A stretch of 64,000 nucleotides of DNA from Bacillus thuringiensis. Its GTDB lineage: Bacteria; Bacillota; Bacilli; Bacillales; Bacillaceae_G. The DNA lies in NCBI RefSeq assembly GCF_022095615.2, contig NZ_CP155559.1:803501-867500 (forward strand), in the 5' to 3' direction. This document shows positions 24,587-32,383 of the stretch, in pieces (positions within the stretch are counted from its first letter, which is position 1; each line of letters begins with the position of its first letter). The translations under genes were made by a program, and so were the position numbers. The notes beneath the pieces are model-generated. The model had not been told where the DNA came from and made no database searches. It saw nothing but the letters and a program-made list of their open reading frames with translations.

Positions 24587-25071
24587 TGCTTTTTAAATGG
24601 ATCGTAGGTATATGCATTACAATTATCGTAATTATCTCGTCTATAGTTGGCGGAAAGAAATTGCTGGCATATGTAGAAAAAGAAAATAAAAATATTCAAA
24701 TTGAGCGAGTGGCAAACGAAAAAGAGAAGAAAGTTGCAGAAGAAGCTCCACAAGTTAGCGAAGGTGAAATTATTTCTACTATGCATCAAATGGTGCACCA
24801 AAAGGTAAAATCCTCTGAAAAATGGGGGTTTATAGAAATGACGAAAAAGGAAATTTCTAATGTGAAAAGGGATATTGAAAATAGTACAGGTTTTCAATAT
24901 AAAATGAAGTTATTTTCTATTATAAATAGATGGGAAAAAGGAGATTTTTCTCAAACTGTTGAGGAGCATAACTTCTTATGGAGCCTTCAAGGTGGAGATA
25001 CTGGCAAGGCAACAGAACGTTTATCACCAGAAGAGGAAAAGCAGTATATAAGAGAAATGAAGAATAAATAA
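24586..25071 (+). CDS. DUF6241-like membrane-anchored protein
   Basis: The 161-residue protein starts at GTG 24586, overlapping the previous TAG by one base, so translation is probably coupled; the binding site is weak. Residues 4-22 form a membrane anchor. The outside part has a charged linker and a domain with GEIISTMHQMVHQKV and NFLWSLQGGDTGKATERLS that I associate with DUF6241. Function unknown. Confidence 0.75.
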   Translation: MLFKWIVGICITIIVIISSIVGGKKLLAYVEKENKNIQIERVANEKEKKVAEEAPQVSEGEIISTMHQMVHQKVKSSEKWGFIEMTKKEISNVKRDIENSTGFQYKMKLFSIINRWEKGDFSQTVEEHNFLWSLQGGDTGKATERLSPEEEKQYIREMKNK

Positions 25072-25102
25072 AAACATCGCCACTCGGATGACGATGTTTT
25101 TT
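25071..25102. terminator. Bidirectional terminator
   Basis: Stem AAAACATCG / CGATGTTTT with a 12-nt loop and T run, between convergent genes. Confidence 0.8.
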
Positions 25103-25104
25103 CA

Positions 25105-26016
25105 TTAAGAATGTTTGCGCATTAAAGCTCTAGTTGGCTGAACAGTAACAGTTTTGAAATGAGAAAATAAATAACATCCTGTTACAACGATCATTGTACC
25201 TAAAATTTGTATCCATGTTAGTTCTTCACCGAGGAAAAGGAAGGCTAAAATAGCTGTGAAAATTGGATTGAAGTTTAGAAAAATGCCAGATGTAGTTGCT
25301 CCTAATTTTTGTACGCCAACATTCCAAAATACCATACAAAGAACTGTGGAAATAAGCCCAGTATATAAAAGTGATGTTATAAACGAAGTGTTTATATTCG
25401 TAACAGTAAAGCTACCTATGTTAAATGGCAGTAATAAAATAACGCCGAAAATACCAGAGTATAACGTCGCCATAAGTGGCGTAGTTGTTTTTGTTGCCCA
25501 TTTACTACAAACAGAATACATTCCCCAAATACAAACAGCTGCCATCATCCATAAGTCACCGCTATTAAAATGTAGTGAAAATAAAAGGGCAAAGTTACCT
25601 TTTAATAGAACAAGAATAACCCCAAAGAATGAAAGAATCATTGATAGAATTTGAAGTGTATTTACTTTTTCTTTTAGAAATAACACTGAAAATAGTGCAA
25701 TTGAAATCGCATTTAATGTAGAAATAAGCCCTACATTTGTTGCAGATGTTTTTTCTAGTGCTAAAAATTGAAAAATGTTAAACAGAGCAACCCCTGAGAT
25801 CCCCATTAGTAGTAACGGAAGTATTGCGGCACGAGGTGGAATGATTTTCTTTTCTTTAAACCATACCATTGGTAATAAACAAACGATCGCAATCATCCAT
25901 CTTAAACTTGTAAGTGTCATTGGAGACGCATGATCAACGAGCGATTTTCCAACGACGAAATTTCCTCCCCATAATAAGCTCGTTAGTAATAGTAAAAAGA
26001 CATAAAAATAAGGCAT
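25105..26016 (-). CDS. EamA/DMT superfamily transporter
   Basis: The 303-residue protein has ten membrane segments in two EamA repeats (LLWGGNFVVGKSL at the start, and DLWMMAAVCIWGMYSVCSKWA starting the second). Members export amino acids or metabolites. ATG 26016 follows AAAGGGGAT; an in-frame start 17 codons upstream has no site. It is divergent from an Lrp-type regulator, which commonly controls such exporters. Confidence 0.88.
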   Translation of the reverse strand: MPYFYVFLLLLTSLLWGGNFVVGKSLVDHASPMTLTSLRWMIAIVCLLPMVWFKEKKIIPPRAAILPLLLMGISGVALFNIFQFLALEKTSATNVGLISTLNAISIALFSVLFLKEKVNTLQILSMILSFFGVILVLLKGNFALLFSLHFNSGDLWMMAAVCIWGMYSVCSKWATKTTTPLMATLYSGIFGVILLLPFNIGSFTVTNINTSFITSLLYTGLISTVLCMVFWNVGVQKLGATTSGIFLNFNPIFTAILAFLFLGEELTWIQILGTMIVVTGCYLFSHFKTVTVQPTRALMRKHS

Positions 26017-26220
26017 ATTAAAATCCCCTTTGTTGTAATCAATGTGAATTGTAAATAATTTTAGCATTTTTCTTTATTGTGTAATATATTCTTTTGTATA
26101 ATGGATAAAAGTTGATAAAATGTTTTGTTATGAATAACATTCAAGGAACAATATTCAGTTTTATATAAGTTGTAAGGTGTTTTTTCGAATAATCATCGGT
26201 AATAAAAAGGGGGAATTTTG

Positions 26221-26715
26221 ATGGAGTCGTCGGTTATTAAAGTGTTAGATGATTTAGACGTACAAATTTTAGATATATTGCAGAAGGAATCACAAGTAAG
26301 TAATGCAGAGCTTGCAAGACGCGTTAATTTATCACCAGCTGCGATGCATGCGAGAATAAAAAGATTAGATGGAGAAGGGTTCATTGATAAGCAAGTAGCC
26401 ATTTTAAATCAAGAAAAGCTTGGTTTTGATTTATTATGTTTTATTTTTATGAGTACAAATATTCATCAATCGGATAAACTTGAAGTGTTGGAAAAAGAAT
26501 TAGAATCGATGCCGGAAGTGTTAGAATGCCACTGTTTAACAGGAGAGTATGATTATTTATTAAAGGTTGCAAATCGTGATCGTAAAGAGCTAGAGCAGTT
26601 TATTAGAAAGCTGAATAAGCTTGGTATTACAAGGATACAGACGAGTTTAGCACTTCGAGAAATTAAATATTCGACGGTGTTACCGATACGAAATGAAGAA
26701 CCGAGCATCGATTAG
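26221..26715 (+). CDS. Lrp/AsnC family transcriptional regulator
   Basis: This 164-residue regulator has an N-terminal helix-turn-helix (SNAELARRVNLSPAAMHARIKRL) and a C-terminal RAM ligand-binding domain (VLECHCLTGEYDYLLKV). Such proteins sense amino acids. I prefer ATG 26221 (GGGGGA upstream) to the adjoining TTG. The divergent EamA transporter is the likely target. Confidence 0.9.
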   Translation: MESSVIKVLDDLDVQILDILQKESQVSNAELARRVNLSPAAMHARIKRLDGEGFIDKQVAILNQEKLGFDLLCFIFMSTNIHQSDKLEVLEKELESMPEVLECHCLTGEYDYLLKVANRDRKELEQFIRKLNKLGITRIQTSLALREIKYSTVLPIRNEEPSID

Positions 26716-26842
26716 ATTGCTTGGTTTTTGTTTGTGTAAAGTGATTGACGGGAAGAAAGGAGAGATGTATTATTATATAAAATTATGTATTAAAATTCAT
26801 TTTTGTTTATAAATATTAATATGAGGGACAAGGGGATAAATT

Positions 26843-27298
26843 ATGAAAATCTGTAATGCGGTTACAAGTGATGTGAAAGAAATTTATAGTCTCATTGAAG
26901 CTTATGCAAAAGAGGGAGTAGTTTTACCGCGTTCGCTTTTATCTCTCTATCAATATTTACAATGTTTATATGTTATGAAAGAAGGGGAAGAAATCGTTGG
27001 AGTTGCTGGCTTACATGTGTTAGGGGAGGACCTTGCAGAAGTCCGATCATTAGTCGTTTCGCATACATATGCAGGGAAAGGAATCGGACGTATGTTGGTG
27101 AATCATGTAATAAATGAGGCAGTGAAAATAAAAGTGAGTAGAGTCATTTCTTTAACATATGAAACGGAATTTTTTCAAAAGTGCGGGTTTGTTTTTGTGA
27201 ATAGAGAGGCGTTACCAGAGAAAGTATGGATTGATTGTAGACATTGTCCAAAGGTTGATTATTGTGATGAGGTGGCGATGGTTCGGTATGTTGGGTGA
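26843..27298 (+). CDS. GNAT family N-acetyltransferase (N-acetylglutamate synthase-like)
   Basis: The 151-residue protein has the GNAT acetyl-CoA loop SHTYAGKGIGRMLVNHV (about 73-89). The C-terminal CRHCPKVDYCDEVAMV resembles the short ArgA/NAGS-like group. Substrate not known; an arginine-related role is possible but not linked to neighbours. GAGGGACAAGGGG lies upstream of the ATG. Confidence 0.83.
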   Translation: MKICNAVTSDVKEIYSLIEAYAKEGVVLPRSLLSLYQYLQCLYVMKEGEEIVGVAGLHVLGEDLAEVRSLVVSHTYAGKGIGRMLVNHVINEAVKIKVSRVISLTYETEFFQKCGFVFVNREALPEKVWIDCRHCPKVDYCDEVAMVRYVG

Positions 27299-27318
27299 AT
27301 GTTTCAGAGAGAAAAAAG

Positions 27319-27346
27319 GCCCACTATTATTTACATAATAGTGGGC
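27319..27346 (-). terminator. Terminator of the SDR gene
   Basis: 12-bp perfect stem GCCCACTATTAT / ATAATAGTGGGC with a 4-nt loop. Read on the minus strand it is followed by a run of T. Confidence 0.88.
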
Positions 27347-27365
27347 ATCTATATTTTAGGAGAAA

Positions 27366-28136
27366 TTAAGAACTTGAATTCGTTTTTCTTACTGCAAAAT
27401 TAAAAATGGGGTTTTTAAGCTCATAGTTATAAGTAGAACCATCGACAAGCCCTACAACTTTATCGCTATCGTACAGATCAAGCATAAATTGTGCCATTTG
27501 TTTTGCGGTGTGGAATTTCGGTACAACATTATCGTATTGGAATTCATCAATATCAAATGAACGTTTTGCAAATTCTGTTTCAGTTGCAGCAGGAGCTAAA
27601 ACTTTTGCTTGCAGTTTCGCGCCTTGTTCTTTCAGTTCGTGAGATAAACCTTCTGTAAATGCACTTACATAGAATTTCGTAGCGCAATACGTAACAGCAT
27701 CAGCAACAATTGTGTATCCACCGCCTGATGAAACGTTAATAAGTTGTGTGCCATCAACCATTGAATAATCTCGAACGAAAAGAGAAGAGAGTATCGTTAG
27801 TGCTTCTATATTTACATGTAACATCGTCTCTATTTTATTTAAATTTTGTTCAGCAATTGAGGCGAAATTACCAAAACCTGCGTTGTTAATCCACGTTTCA
27901 ATCTGGAAACTTTGTAGACTTTCATAAAGTTTATAAACATTTTCCGTGACGGATAAATCAGTTTTTCGAATGACAACATCCAATTCCGGACATACTTCGT
28001 TAATTTTCAATTTTAATTCTTCTAATTCTGCTTGTCTTCGAGCTACAAGTATTAAGTTTTTTCCGCGAGATGCAAAGGCTAAAGCTGATTCATAGCCAAT
28101 TCCAGAACTAGCGCCAGTAATAACAGTATATTTCAT
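27366..28136 (-). CDS. Short-chain dehydrogenase/reductase
   Basis: The 256-residue protein has the SDR cofactor motif TGASSGIG (residues 7-14), the NNAG motif, and the catalytic Ser (VSSGGG) with YCATK. ATG 28136 follows AGGGGG. The DltE/YqjQ-like group is the closest I recall. A MerR-type promoter and a divergent merR gene indicate induction by an electrophile, drug or similar signal. Confidence 0.9.
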   Translation of the reverse strand: MKYTVITGASSGIGYESALAFASRGKNLILVARRQAELEELKLKINEVCPELDVVIRKTDLSVTENVYKLYESLQSFQIETWINNAGFGNFASIAEQNLNKIETMLHVNIEALTILSSLFVRDYSMVDGTQLINVSSGGGYTIVADAVTYCATKFYVSAFTEGLSHELKEQGAKLQAKVLAPAATETEFAKRSFDIDEFQYDNVVPKFHTAKQMAQFMLDLYDSDKVVGLVDGSTYNYELKNPIFNFAVRKTNSSS

Positions 28137-28173
28137 ATAAAATCCCCCTAAGTTCAAATTCATTTATGGTTAG

Positions 28174-28204
28174 ATTGTATTTGTTAGAGTATACTCTAAG
28201 TCAA
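28174..28204 (-). promoter_or_regulatory. MerR-type promoter/operator of the SDR gene
   Basis: Minus strand: -35 TTGACT (28199-28204), long 19-nt spacer, -10 TACAAT (28174-28179). The spacer holds the perfect 16-bp palindrome TTAGAGTATACTCTAA (28184-28199). A 19-nt spacer with a central dyad is the hallmark of MerR-activated promoters. Confidence 0.8.
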
Positions 28205-28274
28205 ATGTTTTTTATAAATTTGATAAGAGCGCAAAATATATGAGGGTAAATGGTATGCGGAGGGGGTTTTTAGT

Positions 28275-28634
28275 ATGTACACAATTAGCGAGGTAGCTAA
28301 ATTATTAGGAGTGAGCACACATACATTACGTTATTATGAAAAGGAGAATATCTTAATTGCAAATCGCGATGCAAATGGGAATAGATTGTATGAAGAGTCG
28401 CATATAAAGTGGTTGCAGTTTGTTATGAAATTAAAACAAACACAAATGCCGATAGCGAAAATAAGAGAATACGCTAGATTATATTTAGAAGGGGAGCATA
28501 CAGCCGAAGCTCGTTTACAGCTCCTAGAAGACCATAGGAAATCTATTCAGATTCAAAGAGAAAACTTAGAAGTTACAGAGAAGATGCTTGAGCATAAAAT
28601 TAGTGCATATAAAGGATTATTGGAAAATAAATAG
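28275..28634 (+). CDS. MerR family transcriptional regulator
   Basis: The 119-residue protein has the MerR winged helix (YTISEVAKLLGVSTHTLRYYEKENIL) and a C-terminal coiled coil (about 80-115). There is no cysteine in the effector end, so it is not a metal sensor of the CueR/MerR type; the AdhR/BltR-like small-molecule groups are nearer. It is divergent from the SDR gene whose promoter it probably activates. GGAGGGGG precedes the ATG. Confidence 0.9.
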   Translation: MYTISEVAKLLGVSTHTLRYYEKENILIANRDANGNRLYEESHIKWLQFVMKLKQTQMPIAKIREYARLYLEGEHTAEARLQLLEDHRKSIQIQRENLEVTEKMLEHKISAYKGLLENK

Positions 28635-28720
28635 ATTAAAAAATCATCCGTTCCTTGTTATGTGATCAAAAATGGATTTGATCTATGAGTATTTCATCAT
28701 AGTGTGCCGGTAAATAAAAA

Positions 28721-28748
28721 AGAGCAGCTAGCAAATGCTAACTGCTCT
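28721..28748 (-). terminator. Orphan terminator facing the minus strand
   Basis: AGAGCAGCTAGC / GCTAACTGCTCT stem with an AAAT loop. Read on the minus strand it is followed by TTTTTTA; the plus side has no T run. No minus-strand gene ends here, so it may close a small antisense RNA. Confidence 0.55.
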
Positions 28749-28863
28749 ATTAAAGGGATCTCTCCAAGGGGGAGTGGAGAAAATATTATGTTACTAGCAG
28801 TATTAACAGATTATTAGGAAATATACAAACTGGAGGAAAGAAATTTTAAATAATCTTTCGGCA

Positions 28864-28915
28864 TTGACAGTTCTTAAAATATTCATGTACAATATTTATG
28901 AATGACATTCAGTCA
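28864..28915 (+). promoter_or_regulatory. SMR operon promoter with TetR-type operator 1
   Basis: TTGACA (28864-28869), 18-nt spacer, TACAAT (28888-28893). TGAATGACATTCAGTCA (28899-28915) covers the expected start site. Confidence 0.7.
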
Positions 28916-29027
28916 TTTTATATAAAAGGGTGTAGTGAGTTTAGCGACTGAACAAATACAATGGTAAATGAGGATGATAGTTGTTTATATATAGTAGTGG
29001 TGAAAGACATATTTTTTTAAAACAAAA

Positions 29028-29044
29028 TGACTGATAGTCAGTCA
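29028..29044. promoter_or_regulatory. TetR-type operator 2
   Basis: TGACTGATAGTCAGTCA: perfect 7-bp arms around TAG, 16 bp upstream of the first SMR gene start. Confidence 0.65.
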
Positions 29045-29059
29045 TAAGAGGTGAGAGGT

Positions 29060-29404
29060 ATGAAAAATAGAGCTTGGTTATATGTCATATTAACATGTAT
29101 CTTTGAAATTTTTTGGGTGTTTGGTTTTAATACGGCCGATACTTGGTGGCATTGGATTATTATTTTAGGAGTTATCGCTGTTGATTTTCACTTTCTTTCT
29201 AAAGCGTGTGAACATCTTGCGACAGGAACTGTATATGCCATCTTTGCCGGAGCTGGTACGGTAGGTACTTTCTTAATGGATGTATTCCTTTTCGGCGGAA
29301 GTTTCAGTGTAGGGAAGTTATTCTTTATCGTGATGGTTGTAGCTGGCGTTATCGGTTTAAAGCTAGCTGATAATAAAGAAGAAACTGTGGAAGGAGCTGC
29401 TTAA
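29060..29404 (+). CDS. Small multidrug resistance (SMR) family transporter, subunit 1
   Basis: The 114-residue protein has four membrane helices and the SMR membrane glutamate (Glu16 in CIFEIFWVFGF). I chose ATG 29060 after AGAGGTG. With the next gene it forms a paired-SMR system (compare YkkCD or YvdRS) that exports cationic compounds as a heterodimer. It is controlled by the TetR-type operators upstream. No guanidine riboswitch is visible. Confidence 0.9.
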   Translation: MKNRAWLYVILTCIFEIFWVFGFNTADTWWHWIIILGVIAVDFHFLSKACEHLATGTVYAIFAGAGTVGTFLMDVFLFGGSFSVGKLFFIVMVVAGVIGLKLADNKEETVEGAA

Positions 29405-29406
29405 AG

Positions 29407-29721
29407 ATGGGTTGGTTTTTCGTATTTTGTGCTGCAATTAGTGAAATAGTCGGTGTGATCGGTCTGAAAATGTATAGTAAAGATAAAACGTTAGCAAATG
29501 GTGCGCTTTATATAGGCGGGTTTGCTACATCCTTTGCATTCTTGTATACATCTTTCTTATTTTTACAAGTAAGTGTCGCCTATGCGGTTTGGATTGGTAT
29601 TGGAACAGCAGGTGCCGTTTTATTAAATATGTTCCTGTTTGGTGAATCGAAAAGTAAGGCACGTTTGATCAGTGTGGCTCTTATTGTATGTGGTGTGACA
29701 GGATTAAAGGCTCTTTCGTAA
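29407..29721 (+). CDS. Small multidrug resistance (SMR) family transporter, subunit 2
   Basis: The 104-residue partner has four helices, Glu13 (AAISEIVGVIGLK) and the conserved WIGIGTAGAVLLNMFLFGE region. It starts 2 nt after the first subunit's stop. Pairs of slightly different SMR proteins usually insert in opposite orientation and function together. Confidence 0.9.
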   Translation: MGWFFVFCAAISEIVGVIGLKMYSKDKTLANGALYIGGFATSFAFLYTSFLFLQVSVAYAVWIGIGTAGAVLLNMFLFGESKSKARLISVALIVCGVTGLKALS

Positions 29722-29732
29722 AGATACACTGT

Positions 29733-29762
29733 ATCTCCTAACAAGTCGTTAGGAGATTTTTA
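29733..29762 (+). terminator. Terminator of the SMR pair
   Basis: Stem ATCTCCTAAC / GTTAGGAGAT with a 5-nt loop and T run. Confidence 0.9.
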
Positions 29763-29782
29763 TTGTAAAAAGTGCATGATAA

Positions 29783-29828
29783 TTGACAGTACAGCTAATT
29801 ATTTTATAAAATGAGTGACAGTCATTCA
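29783..29828 (+). promoter_or_regulatory. tetR promoter with operator 3
   Basis: TTGACA (29783-29788), 16-nt spacer, TATAAA (29805-29810). TGAGTGACAGTCATTCA (29812-29828) lies directly downstream, indicating autoregulation. Confidence 0.65.
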
Positions 29829-29850
29829 ATACGCGTGTGAAAGGATTTAG

Positions 29851-30429
29851 ATGATGAATAAAAAAGAGAAAATTGTCTATGCAGCTATTGAAGTGTTTCA
29901 GGAAAAGGGCGTTGAAAAAACGAAGATTTCTGATATCGTGAAATTGGCTGGCATTGCACAAGGAACTTTCTATTTATATTTTCCTTCTAAGTTATCTGTT
30001 ATGCCTGCAATAGCAGAAGTGATGGTTGAAAAGATGATACTTGCAGTGAAAGAAAAAGTGCAAAATGATGCGCCTTTCTCAAGTAAGGTTACGCAAGTGA
30101 TAGATGCGGTGTTTAACTTCATAGCTGAATATCGTGAAATACAAGCTTTAATGTATGCAGGTCTTGCATCTACAGAACATATAAAGGAATGGGAAGCTGT
30201 GTATGAGCCTCTTTATATGTGGCTAAGTGAATTTTTAAATGAGGCGAAAGAAGCTGGTGAAATTCGTGATTCGGTTCATGCAGAGCGAACAGCGAAGTTA
30301 TTTATCGCCCTTGTTGAATCAGCAGCGGAACAAGTTTATTTATATGATCATAAAGATGATGAGCAAGTCGAGCTACAAAAGGCAGAAGTACTAGATTTTT
30401 TAACACATGCACTACATATAAAGAAATAG
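29851..30429 (+). CDS. TetR/AcrR family transcriptional repressor
   Basis: This 192-residue protein has an N-terminal TetR helix-turn-helix (KIVYAAIEVFQEKGVEKTKISDIVKLAGIA onward, about 6-50) and an all-helical ligand domain. Two ATG codons in tandem (29851, 29854) follow AAAGGA. It lies between the SMR pair and an MFS drug transporter; the same 17-bp dyad occurs before all three units, so it is very probably their repressor. Confidence 0.92.
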   Translation: MMNKKEKIVYAAIEVFQEKGVEKTKISDIVKLAGIAQGTFYLYFPSKLSVMPAIAEVMVEKMILAVKEKVQNDAPFSSKVTQVIDAVFNFIAEYREIQALMYAGLASTEHIKEWEAVYEPLYMWLSEFLNEAKEAGEIRDSVHAERTAKLFIALVESAAEQVYLYDHKDDEQVELQKAEVLDFLTHALHIKK

Positions 30430-30433
30430 TAAG

Positions 30434-30465
30434 ATGAACCTGTCTGAAAAGGTAGGTTCATTTTT
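30434..30465 (+). terminator. Terminator of tetR
   Basis: Stem ATGAACCT / AGGTTCAT with a 12-nt loop and T run. Confidence 0.8.
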
Positions 30466-30474
30466 GAGGAAAAC

Positions 30475-30491
30475 TGAATGATAGTCATTCA
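30475..30491. promoter_or_regulatory. TetR-type operator 4
   Basis: TGAATGATAGTCATTCA, perfect 7-bp arms, between tetR and the MFS gene. No convincing promoter hexamers are seen beside it. Confidence 0.6.
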
Positions 30492-30532
30492 CCTAATACT
30501 TATGTATGTGTGGAAGGATAGAGTGAAATTCT

Positions 30533-30600
30533 AATGAGTGGGGCAGCTCTACTCATGATTAGCCCGCAAATAGCAGGATAAAGAAAAAGCTTCTTGGGCA
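30533..30600. repeat. Possible chromosomal repeat fragment
   Basis: Contains GCCCGCAAATAG (30565-30576), the complement of CTATTTGCGGGC in the bcr1-like repeat near 34077, next to a TGAGT/ACTCA hairpin. May be a degenerate, inverted relative of that repeat. Confidence 0.3.
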
Positions 30601-30639
30601 TTATTTTTTTGAGGAACTTACGGGAAGAGGTGTTAAAAA

Positions 30640-31842
30640 GTGAAGAAACCGATAAAAGAACAAAAGATGGTATTGGTCATTCTTTTGAGTAATATATTTA
30701 TCGCTTTTTTAGGGATTGGATTAATCATTCCGGTTATGCCGTCCTTTATGAATGATATGGGTTTAACAGGGAAGACGATGGGTTATCTCGTTGCAGTGTT
30801 TGCAATGGCTCAGCTTATTGCTTCACCTATTACAGGCCGGTGGGTTGACCTGTATGGTAGGAAGAAAATGATAATCATTGGATTATTTATTTTTGGTGTT
30901 TCAGAGCTTCTTTTTGGATTAGGGACAGATGTATGGATGCTCTATGCAGCGAGGGTGTTAGGCGGAATTAGTGCTGCGTTTATTATGCCAGGTGTTACGG
31001 CATATGTTGCTGATATTACATCTATGCAGGAACGTCCAAAGGCGATGGGATACTTGTCCGCGGCAATTAGTACCGGATTTATTATAGGACCTGGAATTGG
31101 CGGATTTATTGCAGAATACGGTATACGTGTGCCGTTTTTTGTTGCAGCAGTAATTGCCTTTATAGCATGTGTGATTTCGATCTTTATTTTAAAAGAACCG
31201 TTAACGAAAGAAGAGCTTGCGGAGATTTCTTCTAATACGAAAGAATCAAGTTTTATTGGAGATTTAAAGAAATCATTACATCCAATGTATGCAATCGCAT
31301 TTATTATTGTATTTGTACTTGCATTCGGTTTATCGGCGTATGAAACTGTGTTTAGTCTGTTTTCTGATCATAAGTTTGGATTCACACCGAAAGATATTGC
31401 GGCAATTATTACAATTAGTTCAATCTTTGGGGTAGTTGTGCAAGTATTTATGTTTGGAAAATTAGTTGACATGTTTGGTGAAAAAGTATTAATTCAAATA
31501 TGTTTAATTGTAGGTGCAGTATTAGCGTTCGTTTCAACTGTAGTCTTTAATTATTGGATTGTACTTCTCGTTACTTGCTTTATTTTCCTTGCATTTGATT
31601 TACTTCGTCCAGCTTTAACGACGTTTTTATCAAAAGCAGCTGGAAAAGAGCAAGGATTCGTTGCTGGTATGAACTCAACGTATACGAGTTTAGGAAATAT
31701 AGCAGGACCAGCGATGGGCGGAATATTATTTGATATGAATATTCATTATCCATATGCATTTTCAGGAGTTGTTTTAATAGTTGGTCTCGGTATTACATTT
31801 ATGTGGAGAGAGAAACAGCTAGCTGAAAGTTTTGCGAAGTAA
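30640..31842 (+). CDS. MFS multidrug efflux transporter (DHA1 family, Blt/Bmr/NorA-like)
   Basis: The 400-residue protein has twelve helices, the motif A loop GRWVDLYGRKKM (about 67-78) and antiporter motif C (GFIIGPGIGGFI, about 147-158). It starts at GTG with GAAGAGGTG upstream. It exports hydrophobic cations with H+ exchange. It is the third unit with a copy of the TetR-type operator. Confidence 0.92.
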   Translation: MKKPIKEQKMVLVILLSNIFIAFLGIGLIIPVMPSFMNDMGLTGKTMGYLVAVFAMAQLIASPITGRWVDLYGRKKMIIIGLFIFGVSELLFGLGTDVWMLYAARVLGGISAAFIMPGVTAYVADITSMQERPKAMGYLSAAISTGFIIGPGIGGFIAEYGIRVPFFVAAVIAFIACVISIFILKEPLTKEELAEISSNTKESSFIGDLKKSLHPMYAIAFIIVFVLAFGLSAYETVFSLFSDHKFGFTPKDIAAIITISSIFGVVVQVFMFGKLVDMFGEKVLIQICLIVGAVLAFVSTVVFNYWIVLLVTCFIFLAFDLLRPALTTFLSKAAGKEQGFVAGMNSTYTSLGNIAGPAMGGILFDMNIHYPYAFSGVVLIVGLGITFMWREKQLAESFAK

Positions 31843-31843
31843 T

Positions 31844-31872
31844 AAAACCCCTTACGACGGTAAGGGGTTTTT
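31844..31872. terminator. Bidirectional terminator
   Basis: Stem AAAACCCCTTAC / GTAAGGGGTTTT with a GACG loop; lies between convergent genes. Confidence 0.9.
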
Positions 31873-31875
31873 GTT

Positions 31876-32214
31876 TTATAAGCTTAATCCAAACCGTTTT
31901 AATTCAATGAAAATCCCCTCTAATTGCTTTCCTTTATCCGTTAATGTGTACTCTACACGAGGCGGAACTTCCGGATATACTTTTCTCGTTATAATGCCTT
32001 GAGCCTCTAATTCTTTTAGTCGAAGCGATAATGTTTTCGGGCTAATCCCGTCCATTGATTTTTGTAAGTCACTAAAGCGTAATGTTCCTTCGATAAGAAG
32101 GTCACGGATGATTAAAAATGTCCATTTTGTACGAATTACATCAAGCGTTTTAGCGATAGGACAAGGTATGCCAGGTAACCCTTTCGTTAATTCAACTGGA
32201 TTTATATTGTTCAT
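31876..32214 (-). CDS. HxlR family (DUF24) transcriptional regulator
   Basis: The 112-residue protein has the HxlR winged helix (IRTKWTFLIIRDLLIEGTLRFSDL, SPKTLSLRLKELEAQGII). Cys in the GIPCPIAKTLD segment is at the N-terminal position used as a redox switch in YodB/HypR-type members. ATG 32214 follows GGAGG. It is divergent from a lipoprotein and an NAD(P)H-quinone-type reductase, its likely targets. Confidence 0.9.
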   Translation of the reverse strand: MNNINPVELTKGLPGIPCPIAKTLDVIRTKWTFLIIRDLLIEGTLRFSDLQKSMDGISPKTLSLRLKELEAQGIITRKVYPEVPPRVEYTLTDKGKQLEGIFIELKRFGLSL

Positions 32215-32254
32215 GGAACTAGCCTCCATAAATTTTTTTTGAATGAATTTGCTT

Positions 32255-32289
32255 TATAGTATCACAAAACTATACTTTTGGTAACTATA
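32255..32289. promoter_or_regulatory. HxlR promoter and TATAGT/ACTATA operator
   Basis: TATAGT (32255-32260), N8, ACTATA (32269-32274), then another ACTATA (32284-32289). On the minus strand a promoter TTACCA (32279-32284), 17 nt, TACTAT (32256-32261) drives hxlR through the same DNA, so the regulator probably controls itself and the divergent operon. Confidence 0.55.
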
Positions 32290-32383
32290 TGAAAAAAATA
32301 TCACTACTTCCATAAAGGAAGTTAGTGCATATACAATAGCAATACGAAATACAAAGGGTTTAGATGAGGAGGAGGTGAATTTC

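Larger units (their letters stand above)
28635..29059. other. 425-bp gap with an orphan terminator, a micro-ORF and the SMR operon promoter
   Basis: Contains a hairpin at 28721-28748, a stretch at 28765-28785 (TCTCCA...TGGAGA around GGGGGAG) leading into ATG 28789 for an 8-codon ORF (MLAVLTDY), then the SMR promoter and two TetR-type operators. The segment 28750-28860 has no recognised function. Confidence 0.45.

Noticed and set aside
29051..29059. GTG 29051 as start of the first SMR gene
   Set aside because: This GTG is part of the AGAGGTG ribosome binding site of ATG 29060.
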